The notes: generated by a model from the letters alone, not told the origin. A stretch of 64,000 nucleotides of DNA from Yamagishiella unicocca (GCA_003116995.1 BDSL01000009.1:1528501-1592500), one strand, 5' to 3'; counted from the stretch's first letter, positions 52,665 through 64,000 are shown. A program made the numbers and translations.

Positions 52665-54931
52665 CTATTCAGCGAGACGGGGGTTGGCCAGCATTAGACG
52701 GGGGCTCATCAGCGGGATTCAGGTTGCAGACGCGAAGGCCTTCAGTAAGCTAGTTATCTATCTAGACAGCTAGCCTGTTTTAAGTGCATGACTCTGCAGT
52801 GACCTGGGTCGGCCTCTCGACGCCACGCACGGAGACTCTCACATCAGCAATGCGCTGCTGTGCTTTGTGGTCCCACCACCCTGAGCCCTGAACGCACGCA
52901 CCTGCAAGGAACTGTGCTGAGGGCCACTCCTGAACCGCGTCCGCTGCGGTGAGGAGCCAAGTGAAGGTGCGAGCCAGGGCGAGCAGGGGAGAAAAGTTGG
53001 TGGTTGGTAGGAAAGAGCGTTAGGAGTTGGGGTGGTTCGCTACGACTGCAGCAGGACCGGGTTATGGCTGCAGGGCCTCTGCTGCACTCCGTCCACTTCG
53101 GAAGCAAATGGCATGCAGTGCATTGAAGGTAGAGCAAAAACTGTGACTGAGGGACGAGGGGGTACTCCGACTCTAGGTTTCTCCTTAATGCACATTCAAA
53201 CCCCACTGAACCCACCGATATGTTGGTATTCGAGCTCATTCCCGGCGGCCATGGCCGCACTGCTACGCGCAGTTAGGGCGTCAAGGAAGAGTTCCTAAAA
53301 AGCGGGAGGGTCACGGAGCTTGAGTTTGGAGACGCCATTTTTTCCTGCCTCAGCTAATTGCAAACCTAATTCGACTTACAGCCGCTCTGCAGACAAGGAA
53401 CGTGCTCTCCGGGTTCACTGTCAAGCAGCGCGCCTCGACCTGCATGATTCGTTTGACTCTCCCAAGATCCTACGAAGAAATACAGAAGGGCATTTCAAGA
53501 AACGCGAAACAGTGTTTCGCAACCCTTTGCTTCCACCCCTCTCACAAGGCCATCAGCGCCGCCCGACAAAGCGTAATCATCCGCCATTTTTCTCTCCTAT
53601 ATTAATGTATAGCCAATGTCAGGTTTGAGGTTAAGCTGTCCCCTGCCAGCCTCTGACGGTCGTTTTGAAGTACGGTCGCTCGTCCAAGTCAAAGTTGGCA
53701 GCGCATCTTCGCGTTTGGTTGTTTAGCGGATATAAACAATGTAGAGGCTGCAGCTGGATAATTGCATCAATTAGTCATCGGGAAATGCAACTAACGATGC
53801 TGTTCGCGCAAAAAAGTGCATTTTGCAAGCCTTCACCCATCACCTGCAGCGAATCAAGTACTACAATATGTTGATTACAAAGTAACTGGACTGCCTGACA
53901 AGTGCTTGGGACTAAACCCCCCCTACAGCTTTGTTAAGCTCAGCCCAAATACGACAGGCTGAATTGTTTCGCGAGGCTGTTCCAGGGGCCATAGGCCTGC
54001 CAAGTTAGCGGGACAAGAAACCAGCCCTCCCCTGACTTGTTATCCGACCTATAAAAGGGTAAGGCTGGGCGTGCAGTTGGCAAAACAGGGTAAGGCTGGG
54101 CGTGCAGCTGGCAAAACTCAAAGCAAGACCATCTTCCCCATGTGTGCCCCGTACATGCGTGTCGAGGAACACACATTGTAGTGTCTCATGATGGCTTATA
54201 GGCTTTAACTGTGAGAGGCACAGAAGAACACACCCGGGAGGCGACTTGAACCCACTTGGAGAAGCGAGCAAGCGGCAAGCATCGCCTGGGATCACGGGGC
54301 TAGCTTCATGCAGAGCGCGCCTACCTGTATCCGGCGTTCCGAACGTCGCCATTCTCGAGGGTAGCCAGGGAGGTCCTCATCCATCCCCTCAAGCTAGCGG
54401 TGTTGCCCGTGTCCCCAGGACACGGCCGGACACATAAGGCCTCCCTGCTGGCTGGGGGCAAATGGGTATGAGGGTTTATGTTGAAGCTGACTGCCTCCGC
54501 GGCTGTTTTGCTGAAGGGGTGCCAGGAGATGTATGAAGTGGGTATGGTGATGAAGGCTACGGAGTGCTAGCATGAATGGCAGAGTGGGCGAACCCGTTCT
54601 GAGAGTCGGAGGAACCGTTAGGATGCAGCAATTTACCAATCAAGCTGTAGCAGGGTCTCATGCGCAGGGTGAGCCTCACTGGCCTTCCATCTACAGGCCA
54701 AAGCCCTACTGCACATACTGGGGAGGGGGCATGGGAAGGCATGGGACTGCCGCATCCGCCCAGTGAAGGTTGCGTGAATGCCTAGATATGCGGACTATAA
54801 AACACAGGGTGCGCACGGGTGCAGGCCAACGCACGCCGACAGCAGTGCTTGGATAAGTTGCTAAAGAAATATTCGCCATTTGTACAATTCGCGCGGCAAT
54901 CCTGGGCGTAAGAGCGCGAGCGGATGTAGCG
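52665..54931. other. Gene-poor stretch
   Basis: No supported gene. It includes a 31-bp direct duplication (GTAAGGCTGGGCGTGCAG units, about 54057-54120) and a TATA box TATAAAA at about 54797-54803 that could start the transcript for the frames downstream. Confidence 0.4.
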
Positions 54932-55162
54932 ATGTTCGGCAGTGTGCGGCCAGTTATGGACGGTTACGGGTCGGCGGGTCGCTCACTCAACCCAGGGCAC
55001 CCGGGAACATGCCTCAGGGCTGCGCTTCTTCTCGTCGTAGTATTATGCTATTTCTGCCGTATAGGCACACGCACGGCGTTGTGCGATTTCCCGCAAACAG
55101 CCGGCCTGCATCGCCCTCCAATATGTTCAGCGCACAGCCCTCACACGTGGCTATTCACTTAA
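54932..55162 (+). CDS. Possible small membrane protein or 5' exon, function unknown
   Basis: A 76-codon frame about 130 nt downstream of a TATAAAA box. It encodes one hydrophobic segment (CLRAALLLVVVLCYFCRI, about 28-45) with no similarity that I recognise. It could be a short membrane protein, a first exon, or chance; codon use is less GC-biased than in the firm genes, which argues for caution. Confidence 0.22.
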   Translation: MFGSVRPVMDGYGSAGRSLNPGHPGTCLRAALLLVVVLCYFCRIGTRTALCDFPQTAGLHRPPICSAHSPHTWLFT

Positions 55163-55459
55163 AGGTATAGGAATACACTAACTATTATCTTATATGCGTT
55201 AATAGGATTGCAAACATAAACGTAGCAAAGCCTAATATCTCGCAACGAAGCCGCTGTTCTCAGGCCCGTATACTTATTATAAGCGAGCTGTGAAATGGCC
55301 TGCCCGCTGCACAGTAGTGTGACAGCGGGCAAGGGAATCGTATCTAGCGGGCGTCTGGCGCCATGGATTGCTGTGGGGGGTCAACGAAGCAGGAGCGGTA
55401 AGCCACCTGTCCTGTACAATAGGTGCACCTAAAAATAGGCGGCCTTGCAGCAGGCATGC

Positions 55460-56929
55460 ATGGTAGTCTCAGACAACCAAGAAGAGCACATCCCGACCGG
55501 TTTGTTTGCCTGTTACCTCTTTGCAGTTATGTACGCCTACAAGGGCTTCGGCAAATCCGGTACTGTCACGACAGCTAGCGCTGAACCTATGACTTCCACC
55601 GGTGCCGCCAGCACTATTAGGGTCAAGGTTACTCCACCCCGCCCAGCGTCGCAGCCACCGTCCCCGCCGTCTCTCATCCACAGCCCAGTCTATGTCCAGA
55701 AGGCGCTTATCAAGCCGTCGGTAGGTAGCGCTTTGTACCAGAATGCTCCCCTTGCTGCACTCGGGTTGGAAAACTTAGCCTCGTGCACGCGCCTCCCCGT
55801 ATGCTGGGCGTCAACACAGGTCGATTCGTCGTCCATACTGCCCTCGTCGGCGAGTGTTGCGCGGCTGGCCGACATGGATGAGGACCAGGACGGGAAGGAC
55901 GGGAACAGCCTGCTATGGGCGCTTAAGCAGTGAGTCGAACGGAGCTGTATGGAGCGGAGCGGCGTTGCCGTTGTCTGTGGGGGCCGCACCGATGCTGCCG
56001 ATGCGTGAGGGCGCTGATCAGTTGCAGCGGCGATAGTATCGCGATGCTTCGCGGGGTAAAGGGGGGGGGAACGCATTACCAAACTATACTATGAGCAGAC
56101 GAGCGCGCATCTCCTCACTACGCTACAAAGACCCGCGTGTGGCCATGTCACGTGTAAGGGGGGGCATCAGTAGGTGGGTAAGGCGCGTGTAAGGGCGGGG
56201 GGCCAACAGTATGGTGGGTAAGACGCATGTAAGGGAGATGCATCAGTATGGTGGGCAGTGTCGTTCATTTTGAACGTGCATGGCTCCTCGGCGGTTCAGC
56301 GACGTATCCCAGTGCGCGAGCCCTTCACGGGAGCAAGGATTCAATGTTTTGGGGTGGCCAACGTCACCGGCCCGCCCAGCATTCCTTCCTCTTGAAACAC
56401 AACACGCTCAGTAATGCACCTCCCGAGTATCCGCCACTGCCTTGGCGCAGTCATCACAGTTGTGGCCCCAACGCGGCAACTCATCTGCCGGCATCTGGCT
56501 CCTCCCTGCTCCCGCCTCCCGCCTCCGCCCTCTCCTTACCCTCTTTTTTAGCCGGGTCTTTTCGCCACTCCCGTCACCGTCGCCGCCATCATGCTCCTCC
56601 CCCTGCTTGCCTCGCCGCGCAGGGTGGACCGCAGCTTGGACGAGCTGGAGCACAACCCGCTGCCGCTGCAGAAGGAGATCTACGAGCTCAGCCGCAGCCC
56701 GGTGGGTACCGCCACCTCCTCGGCAATCACCACCGCCGCGAAGGTCACTGTGGCGGCCACCAAGGAGGCGGTCAGGGCGGCGGTGCCGGTGGGGCAGTGG
56801 ATGGTGACGGAGGGCGCCAAGGCGGCCGTGTCGCTCATGTCGCGAGCCATGGCGGAGAGCGCCAAGCTGCAGCAGCAGCAGCAGGGGGCGGGCGCGAACA
56901 AAGCGCAGGCCAAGAAGGGCAAGAAGTAG
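55460..56929 (+). CDS. Unrecognised 258-residue protein (two exons)
   Basis: I do not recognise this protein. Exons 55460-55929 and 56623-56929 join in phase 2 (CA|GTGAGTC donor, CGCAG acceptor), giving LLWALKQ|VDRSLDELEHNPLP. The N-terminal half is Ser/Thr/Pro-rich and may be a targeting region; the C-terminal half (LQKEIYELSRSPVGTA, VTVAATKEAVRAAVPVGQWM, SLMSRAMAESAK) looks like a compact helical domain and ends with a basic tail KAQAKKGKK. The start is uncertain: ATG 55460 is used, but a CTTTGCAG at 55521-55528 could make ATG 55530 part of a later exon, and 55720-55821 could be an in-frame intron. TGTAA is at 57144-57148. Confidence 0.65.
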
Positions 56930-59257
56930 TGGCAGGGCGGGGTGTGCGGTCGTCCGGTGTTCAAATCCGTGCGTTGGCGTCGCCGGGGCCGGATCGAAGC
57001 GCACCAGGAGGTCAGGAGCAACGTTGGGTGGCGGCTGGGTTTGAGGAAAAACCGTGGATGCCCGAAAAAACCGTGGCGGCTGGGTGGGTAGGGTCCCGTG
57101 GGAGCCCCCGAGCTGCAGAGCGAGCAGGGACCTCGGGGGGGGATGTAATTCTAGTCATGAGGTGGTGGTGGCGGTGGTGGCGGTAAGGCGTCGCGGCGGG
57201 CTGCTGGACAGGCGCAGTGTGACGCAATAGGCTGGGGCGTGGCGAACAGTTGTGGAGCCAGTGGCTGGTAAGCGTGGTTGTGCGCGCAGGGCGAAGGGCG
57301 GGCCCGTGAGTGGTCTCCCCTAACCTGTGCGCTGCCCGCATCCTCCCCGCCCGTGGGGTGTACCCATACCACTACTGCGTCTTGTCGCGTGTTCGGTCAA
57401 AGCGCCCGAGCGCTAGCACCCTGACCGGGCACTTCTTGCGGAGGTCAACCCACGGCGCTGTCTCCATCTATCGGGCACCCCGTGGTGGTGGTGGGTCCGG
57501 GTCCAGTCGGCGAGAGCGCTGCGTATATCCTGCGCCACGGGCGCGCAATAGGGTTACACCCGGTTCCCGGTGCGGCTTTCCTTTCCCGACCATGTGGAGG
57601 AGTTTTAATCAGCCGAGGGTTAGAGAGCGGGCTGTGAGGTGCCGTGAGGAGACGGTATTAGTCAGCCAGTGAAAGCATAAAGCTCCGGCTGGCTCAGGCG
57701 CCCTGAGAAGGCGGGCGCTTGAGCTGGCCGGGAGGGCCTGAAGGACTGGAGCGGCGAGCAGCTGGGACGAGTGCAAGAGGCGAGTGCAAGAGGAAGGGCG
57801 ACGGCGCCTGAGGCCGTGTTGAGTTTTGGGGCGGGGGGGGGCTATGGTCGTGCGCTGAGAGTCGTCCGGGAAGCTGCACAGGCAAGTAGTTCAGTAGGAG
57901 GTTCGCAAACAGACATATGCGGCGAAAGACCTTGTTATAGTTATGTCTCTCATCAGGCAATTGAGGGTCATGGTTTGGTAAAAGTAGTTGGTGTTGATTG
58001 CCGCCGGCGCCCAATCCGTTGCTGTTAGGCTGACAAACGTGCTCGAGAGTGTTACGTCTTCGACGGTTTTGGTCTTTGAGAGTTTATTTCGTTGCTCGTC
58101 CCAGTGACCTCCTTGAGCTCCTGTCGTTTGGTATCATACCTTCCCTGAAGGGTGAAGTGCGCGGCTGGCAGGTGCGATGTGTGCACAGCGTGTGTGTGTG
58201 CTGCGCTGTGTCGCCACACGGACGAACCCAGTGCAGTGAGGCACGCTGCAGGCCAGCCAGGCCGCCGGCCCTGCCGCAAGCAAGGGTTGGCGGATGGGCG
58301 TGGCTGGGGCAGCGGAGCCGTCTGGTACCAGCGCCATTGCTATTGTGATGTTGAGTTTGGTATGCTGGAGATGTTTTTGGGCGCCGAGGGCGCTCGGTGA
58401 GTGAGCGATGAGCGGTCTGCGGTGACGAGGCGGGGATACAGGTTAAGACTGCTTGGGTGGTGTTGGGGCGGCAGCGGTGGTCGCATGCATGCCCAGCCTT
58501 TCTTCTATCTTGAGCGTGAAGTCGTCATGGATATGCATTCCTTGGCGGTGCATACTGGTTATATGGCCATAGTTGGGTAGGTTAAGGTTGATGCTGGAGG
58601 AGCCATGGTTTTCGAGGCGTGCCTGGAGTTTTTACGCTGAGTTTGCAGAGGGTGTGCATTCACGTAACGTCCGCGTTGGGCACGGTATCCCGCAGGAGCT
58701 GTGTCCGGCGATGTGCCCGCTGATGGTTCTGCCTCTCGGGCTGGATTCCATTGTAACAAGTACTACTAAGAAGTGTAAGTTGGTGTTCAGAGCCGACACC
58801 TCATCCTTACCCCACTCCCTGCAAATCAGCCCAAGACGCCCGGATTGCGGGTTGGCTGGCCGCGCAGAGGTGGGCTTGCGTGTTGCGGCGAGCGAGATAA
58901 GGCATAGCATATCAGTTGCAGACAGCTGTCCCTACCCCCCTGCCTGAGCCTGAGCGGCGCTTGCCTGCTAGCAAAATTCACGGCGGACCCAAGGGCCATC
59001 GAAATTTCCAATGCGCAATTATGCGCCCTGAGTGATTGAGTTATACAACCAAAGGCCTCATGCGTTACAAATGTATTTCGGGTATGTAGACATTGTTGCA
59101 GAGGGAACGGAAGCAGGTTAGGCCATAAGGGACGCGAGGCAAGGAACATGTTATCAAGGTGCTTCGTCGTTGACTTCTTCACATGTAATTTTACTATGCA
59201 CCAAAGGTCGCGGGATTCCAGGGCTGCTGCTTAAAACCGGCGCGGACATCATACCAG
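56930..59257. other. 3' flank of the 258-residue gene and XRN upstream region
   Basis: Contains TGTAA at 57144-57148 and an M1-like antisense fragment (GAGGAAAAACCGTGGATGCC, about 57042-57080). No supported gene between about 57200 and 59257. Confidence 0.45.
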
Positions 59258-62200
59258 ATGGGAGTTCCCGGCCTGTTCGCCTTTCTGAAGCGGCGATATG
59301 GCATTATTGCACGCTTCATTGTCAAGAAGGATGACGGATCCTGGGATGGAGCGGCACGCGGGGATGCGCTGTATGTGGGTGAGTGCAACATGGTGTCCTG
59401 TGCCGAACCCCAGTGGCGGAAGGCGAAGGATGCGGGCATGGGCCTACACCCACCATATATCAGATTATCCGTTATCCCCTTCCATATCCATGTTTATCGG
59501 CTTGCAACGTGCCACCCTTTCTAACCCGTTCCCGCCACTTTCCCCAAGAAACCTTTGCCATGGATGCATCAAAGAAAGGAAGACCCGCTTTCACCTCCTA
59601 CATATCACGGGCCTTTTGTACAGGTGTAAGAGCGCAATTAACACGGTCAAACACGTACACCTCTATTTCAGTTCAACATTGACCCCTCTCGCTGTTAGCA
59701 TTCAGTTACCTATCCCGCCCCCCGCCCCCGCCGTTCACGACAGCGCATCTCAAAAGTCCCCCTTGCGTCGAACTACATCACCGCGCCCCCATACGCGCGC
59801 CGCGTAACCGGTACCCTCCACGTGCCGCAACCCTACCCGCCCGCCCCTCGCCTCCCCCCCCTCACCCGCCGTCAAATATACCTTCCCACCCACCCACCCA
59901 CCCACCCACCCACCCACCCACCCACCCACCCACCCACCCACCCACTCACCCACCCACCCACCCACCCACCCACCCACCAACCCACCCACCCACCTACGCC
60001 TCCAGACATGAACCACATCATCCACTCCTGCACCCACGCCAACATCGGCCGGGACGGAGTGCCGTACAATGAGGACGCTGCGTTTGAGCGGATGGACGCC
60101 TACCTGTCGGCGCTGCTGGAGGTGGCTGGCGGCGGCGGCACCGCTGACGGCGGCGGCGGCGCGGGTACATCCTCCTCCTCCGCCACCGCCGCCGCCGCCG
60201 CCGGTGGTGTCGTGCCATCGCCGCCGCCGCCTTCGTCCCTGCGCTTGCTCTTCGTTGCGATCGACGGTGTGGCGCCCATCGCAAAGATGAACCAGCAGCG
60301 AACCAGGCGCTTCCTGTCGGCGCATGTGGCGGAGGTGACGGACCGCGTAGGTGGGTGGGTGGCGTGGCAGATGGTGCGGTTGGGAGTTGGGAGTTGGGAG
60401 TTGGGGAGCGGGGGTCTGGTGGTGGTGGGCGCAAGCGGGCATCCAGTCCGGGTTGGTCGTTACGTGTGCCGGTGAGCTGGTGGCTGTGACGGAATGGCGA
60501 TGCCAGTATGGCATACCGCTTCCACGTTTGAGGGAAGCTCGCGGCTCTGCGTTCGGGCGGGGTCTCCGGGCAGCGCCTCCGGGCAGGGCGGAGGAAACTG
60601 TTGGACACAGCCTGACGGGGAAGGAAGCTGCTGGGAAAGGAGTTTTAGGAGTCGCGTTTGACCTGGTTGCATGCCTCGAGAGCTCGGTGTGGCGGCCTGG
60701 CTTCTGACGCTAGCACGGGAGCCGGCGTGCGATCGGCAGCCCACGTCGCCGCCGTGGCTGCGCTCTTCCGAACAGCCTCTTGCGATTTCTGTGGTGGAGG
60801 AGGGGGGATTCCGGCCGGTCGGCCCGACCGCTCCGCACCCCCTCCCTGGACCTCCCTCCCCCCGCTGTCGGCCGTGGATTCGCGGATTCTTATAAACACC
60901 CCCTCCCGCTGGGGTCCGACGGCTATGCACCCGCTACACTTCCCACGTCGAGTTACCGGTTCTTTTATGTAATCCCCCCGCTGGGCCTCCCCTCCCTGGA
61001 CCGATCGCTTCAGAGCGCGAGGTGCGTTCAGAGATGGCCTCCCAGGCGGGCGGCGGCCGCGCCATCCCCGACATGTCATCCGGCCGCTTCGACCCGAACA
61101 TCATCTCTCCGGGCACCGCATTCATGGGCCGCGTGGCGGAGCGGGTGCGCGACATCCTGCGCCGCAAGGTCCACACCGACCCACGGTTCGCTCGGCTGCG
61201 GGTAAGGGGCTGCCGGCGGCGGCGGTGGCGGTGGCGGCGGTACACTTGTACGCTGGGGCCACCAGCAAGTGCGGGGTAGAGGATCTCCGACTCGAGATCC
61301 ACGGTACGAAACCGGTACGAAACCGGTGTGAGGAATGAGCCGTTGGCCGTTAGCAGTCTGGAATTGTGGCGGGCTCGCTGTCTTTCGGCCGACCCCTTGC
61401 CACCGCCGCCTCCTATGTTCTTAGCCTGCGCGATCGCAGGCAGGTGGGCGCTCTTTACACCTCTTGCGCTGTCGTACGCAATTGCACGCTCGCCGCGCCG
61501 CCCGGCTCACTCAGGTGATTGTGTCGGACTCGTACGAGCCGGCGGAGGGCGAGCACAAGATCATGCGGTTCGTACGGCACCTGCGCACCCGCCCGGACTA
61601 CGACCCCAACACGCGACACGTCATCTACGGACAGGTGGGGGACGCTCCAGGGGAGGGAAGGCGGCGGCGGGGCGGGCCAGGGAGGGGGTTCGGGCGGTCG
61701 ATGTCAGCCGCTCACGTCGGCAGATGGTCGACCAAGTAGTGAAGAGCGGACTGGGGGAAAGGATAGCGCCAGCTTTCGGTTCCGCTACTGCCGACGTGTG
61801 CACTGCGCCAGTTGCTTCTTTCTTTCGTCGCTCATCTCAGTGCCTTGCGGCACCTTGTTCGGCTGTCCGGACGCCTCACACGCTAGTCACCGTCCGCGCC
61901 CTGGTTGTTGTTTCACGCGCAGGACGCGGACCTGCTGCTGCTGTCGCTGCTGCTGCACGAGCCCCACGTGCGGATCCTGCGGGAGGGCCACCTGGACCAA
62001 CCCAACACGGCGGCGGCGGCAGCAGCAGCCAAGCGCCAGGCAGGGGGCCGGAGGCAGCAGCCACCGCAGCAGCAGCAGCAGCAGCAGCCGGCGGGGCCCG
62101 GCGGGGGGGGCCCCGGCGAGGTTGCGGGCGGTCCTGAGTCCCCCGTGTTTGAGGAGGTGGACATCAGCCTGCTGAGGGAGTGCCTGCAGTGGGAGTTTGC

Positions 62201-64000
62201 GGAGCTGTGCGGTGGGTATGTCTCCAGGGAGGGGGGAGGGGGAGAGGGAGGGGGAGGGGGAGGGGGGGTTCGAGGAAGACCCGTGGATGCCCGTTGCCCG
62301 AAAAAACCGTTTAGAACAGACGTTTTGAGATGCATGCTGGAGAATTGCGTTGGGGATACTGAAGCCGAAGGTCGTAAGGCGACCTTTGGGGGAGAGGGGG
62401 GAGGGGGAGGAAACCCCGTGTACATGACGTAGGAGAAGGTGTGTGGGAGGGGAGGGGAGGAAAGCCGTGTGCGTGGGGGTGGGGGGGAGAGGTGAGGAAA
62501 GCCCGCGCGTGTGTGTGTGTATGTGTGTGGTGGTGGGGGGGTTTAAAGAGAGAAGGGAAAAAGCGGTGCCAGACGCCGACGCGGTGGTGTGTCAGGCATC
62601 TGTGGGGTGTGTGACTCGTGGGGACGGGGCAGTGGGATGAGGTACCGTAGTGATGTGGGGTGCGGTAGGGCTGCCGAGGTGGAGCGGCCTGGGATGTAGG
62701 GATTCGAGATGGGTTGCAGGGAGAAAGATGGACTCCAGGGGTCCGGACTAATTAGCAACCGGCGAACTGACAAGGAGGAACAGGGACAACAGGTATCAGT
62801 CGGGGGGTCGGGTGCTTCGGCTGCTGCTTTTTTGTCACATGCCATCTCCCACCGGATTCAATTTTGCACCCCCTCGTCCCCCTCTCCTCCCCCTGCACAT
62901 GCGCACGAAAGGCGCTCCTGACGGGCGGCCCATGGCAACTGGCTACAGCTGCGATGTGGCAGATGTGGGGCCGGAGGCGGCGGTCGAGGCGGAGTCGTCT
63001 AGCGAGGAGGACGTGGAGGAGGAGGAGGTGGTGGTGGTGGAGGAGCCGGCAGAGGGAGATGGCCCCGACGGCAGCGGCGGAGGCGGCGGAGGCGAGGGCA
63101 TGAAGGGGGATGAAGAGGGGGCGGGGCGGGGTGATAAGGGACGGAGGGGGTTGCGGATTGCAGCCGGGGGGGTGGCAGCGACCGCAACGACGTTGACAGT
63201 GGTGGCAGCTCCTGCTAGGGCGGCGGTCAGCTCCACGGCGCCTGAGCCGCTGGCGGCGGTGGCGGCGGCGGTGGCGGCGGTGGCGGCGGCGGTGGCGGCG
63301 CCGCCGCGAGCTCCGCTGGCACTGCCGCCGGCGCTGGCGTTGGCGCTGAACCCGCAGCGCCTCGCGGGTTCGGGCGGCGGCGGCGGCGGCGGCTCCCCGC
63401 TGACGGCGGCAACACCGGTGGACGCGGCAACACCGGTGGACGCGGCTTCAACGGTCGCTGCTGGCGGCAACAAGCCGGATGGCGCGGCGGTGGCGGCGCC
63501 GCCGGCCGGACCTCGCAGCCGCAGCGGTGAAGACTCCGAGGAGGAGGTGGACCACCTGCTGGGCTTGCTGGCGGTGCAGCCGGGCAGGTCCGCTGCCGTG
63601 ACGGCGGTCGCCGCCGTCGGCGCGACAGCGTCGTCGTCAACGGCGTCAGCGGCGGCGGCGTCAGCGGCGGCGGCGTCAGCGGCGGCGGCGTCAGCGGCGG
63701 CGGCGTCAGCAGCGGCGGCGTCAGCGGCGGCATCGTCAGCGGCGGCGGCGTCAGCGGCGGTGATGGGAAGGATGTGGGGCCAGGCTGTCCCAGCACAAGC
63801 TACCTCGACGGGGCCGCCGGCGGCGCCCCTATCTGCGCCCTCACCCGCGGTGCCGCTGCAGCAGCTGCAGCATCATGGACGCGCGCAACCCCTGGCGCCG
63901 CCGCCGGGACTACCCCTGGCGCTGGCGCTGCAGCTGCGGTTGCAAGCTCCGCAGCCCTCGGAGGGCTCGCCGCCGCCAGTGCAGCCGCCGCCGCCGCCGC
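59258..64000 (+). CDS. XRN: XRN-type 5'-3' exoribonuclease, N-terminal part (runs off the window)
   Basis: Processive 5'-3' RNA exonuclease acting on 5'-monophosphate RNA in decay, silencing or termination. Exons: 59258-59378, 60006-60350, 61014-61201, 61515-61634, 61923-62211, 62912 onward. The start MGVPGLFAFLKRRYG and the catalytic blocks DMNHIIHSCTH, VAIDGVAPIAKMNQQRTRRF, ISPGTAFM, EPAEGEHKIMRFVRHL, TRHVIYGQDADLLLLSLL are XRN CR1 signatures with the acidic metal ligands present. A Gln/Gly-rich insert follows HVRILREGH, then FEEVDISLLRECLQWEF. Exon 6 continues the frame (phase 1) for more than 360 codons of acidic then Ala/Ser-rich low-complexity sequence without reaching the expected GNDFLP block. 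XRN1 versus XRN2/3 class cannot be decided. A donor at 60347 would give a 4-nt shorter exon 2. Confidence 0.92.
59887..59998. repeat. CCCA tetranucleotide array in XRN intron 1
   Basis: Roughly 27 copies of CCCA with a few changes, ending immediately upstream of the exon 2 acceptor at 60005, where it may serve as the pyrimidine tract. Confidence 0.95.
60869..60897 (+). repeat. M5 module in XRN intron 2
   Basis: CGGCCGTGGATTCGCGGATTCTTATA, given by positions; sense, followed 24 nt later by an M2 copy. Confidence 0.85.
60921..60980 (+). repeat. M2 module adjacent to an XRN 3' splice site
   Basis: GGCTATGCACCCGCTACACT, then GTCGAGTTACCGGTTCTTTT; sense, ending about 33 nt before the acceptor at 61013. 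Confidence 0.88.
62268..62350 (-). repeat. M1 module just after an XRN donor
   Basis: Reverse complement contains CCAGCATGCATCTCAAAACG, CTGTTCTAAACGG and CATCCACGGGTCTTCCTCG. Antisense, starting about 57 nt after the donor at 62212. Confidence 0.88.
63655..63765 (+). repeat. Coding 15-bp repeat (Ser-Ala-Ala-Ala-Ala) in XRN exon 6
   Basis: About seven copies of TCAGCGGCGGCGGCG within the open frame of XRN exon 6. Confidence 0.92.

Noticed and set aside
54230..54310. tRNA gene or tRNA-derived SINE on the - strand
   Set aside because: GGGTTCAAGTC resembles a B box, but no matching acceptor stem, A box or anticodon arm could be formed.
59822..59999. Thr/His/Pro repeat protein upstream of XRN exon 2
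   Set aside because: It is the CCCA array of XRN intron 1 read in frame.
62943..63796. Pro-rich frames on the - strand
   Set aside because: They are the reverse strand of the open XRN exon 6 with GCG/GGC-rich codons.

Overview
The window looks like nuclear DNA of a volvocine green alga (Chlamydomonas/Volvox relatives). It is GC-rich, the genes are dense with short introns, poly(A) signals are TGTAA, and there is a divergent histone H4/H3 pair whose mRNAs end in the histone hairpin. Histone H3 has the algal KTPATGG form, one residue shorter than the animal/plant form. A flagellar inner-arm-dynein regulator (CFAP100/MIA1) and a chloroplast-lumen FKBP fit a flagellated green alga. The species cannot be named from the sequence.

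Layout from left to right: 3' part of NDUFAF7 (+, 672-1441); histone H4 (-) and H3 (+); a nine-exon deoxynucleoside kinase (-, 3910-9687); BRX1 ribosome-biogenesis factor (-, 10137-15184), divergent from a lumenal FKBP-type protein (+, 15510-19120); DDRGK1/UFBP1 of the UFM1 pathway (+, 20317-23078); a GT92-like glycosyltransferase (-, 24220-27591); CFAP100 (-, 29443-35021); a gene-poor stretch with degenerate repeats (35-39 kb); an OXA2-type mitochondrial insertase with C-terminal TPRs (-, 39061-46551), divergent from an F-box/LRR protein (+, 47204-50512); the 3' exon of a Gln-rich protein (-, 52123-52664); a gene-poor stretch (52.7-55.4 kb); an unrecognised 258-residue protein (+, 55460-56929); and the 5' part of an XRN 5'-3' exoribonuclease (+, 59258 to beyond the window). 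Exon models were built by hand from family similarity, splice consensus and phase; each listed model closes in frame.

The genes are unrelated housekeeping, organelle and flagellar genes, not a pathway cluster. The unusual part is the non-coding DNA. At least five short dispersed repeat modules (called M1 to M5 here) recur in introns of many genes. In most copies the pyrimidine-rich sense strand lies just upstream of a 3' splice site and the reverse complement lies just downstream of a 5' splice site. Most introns of the OXA2 gene carry a different minisatellite, the first FKBP intron holds about 82 perfect copies of a hexamer, and at least four of about 49 introns appear to be GC-AG introns.
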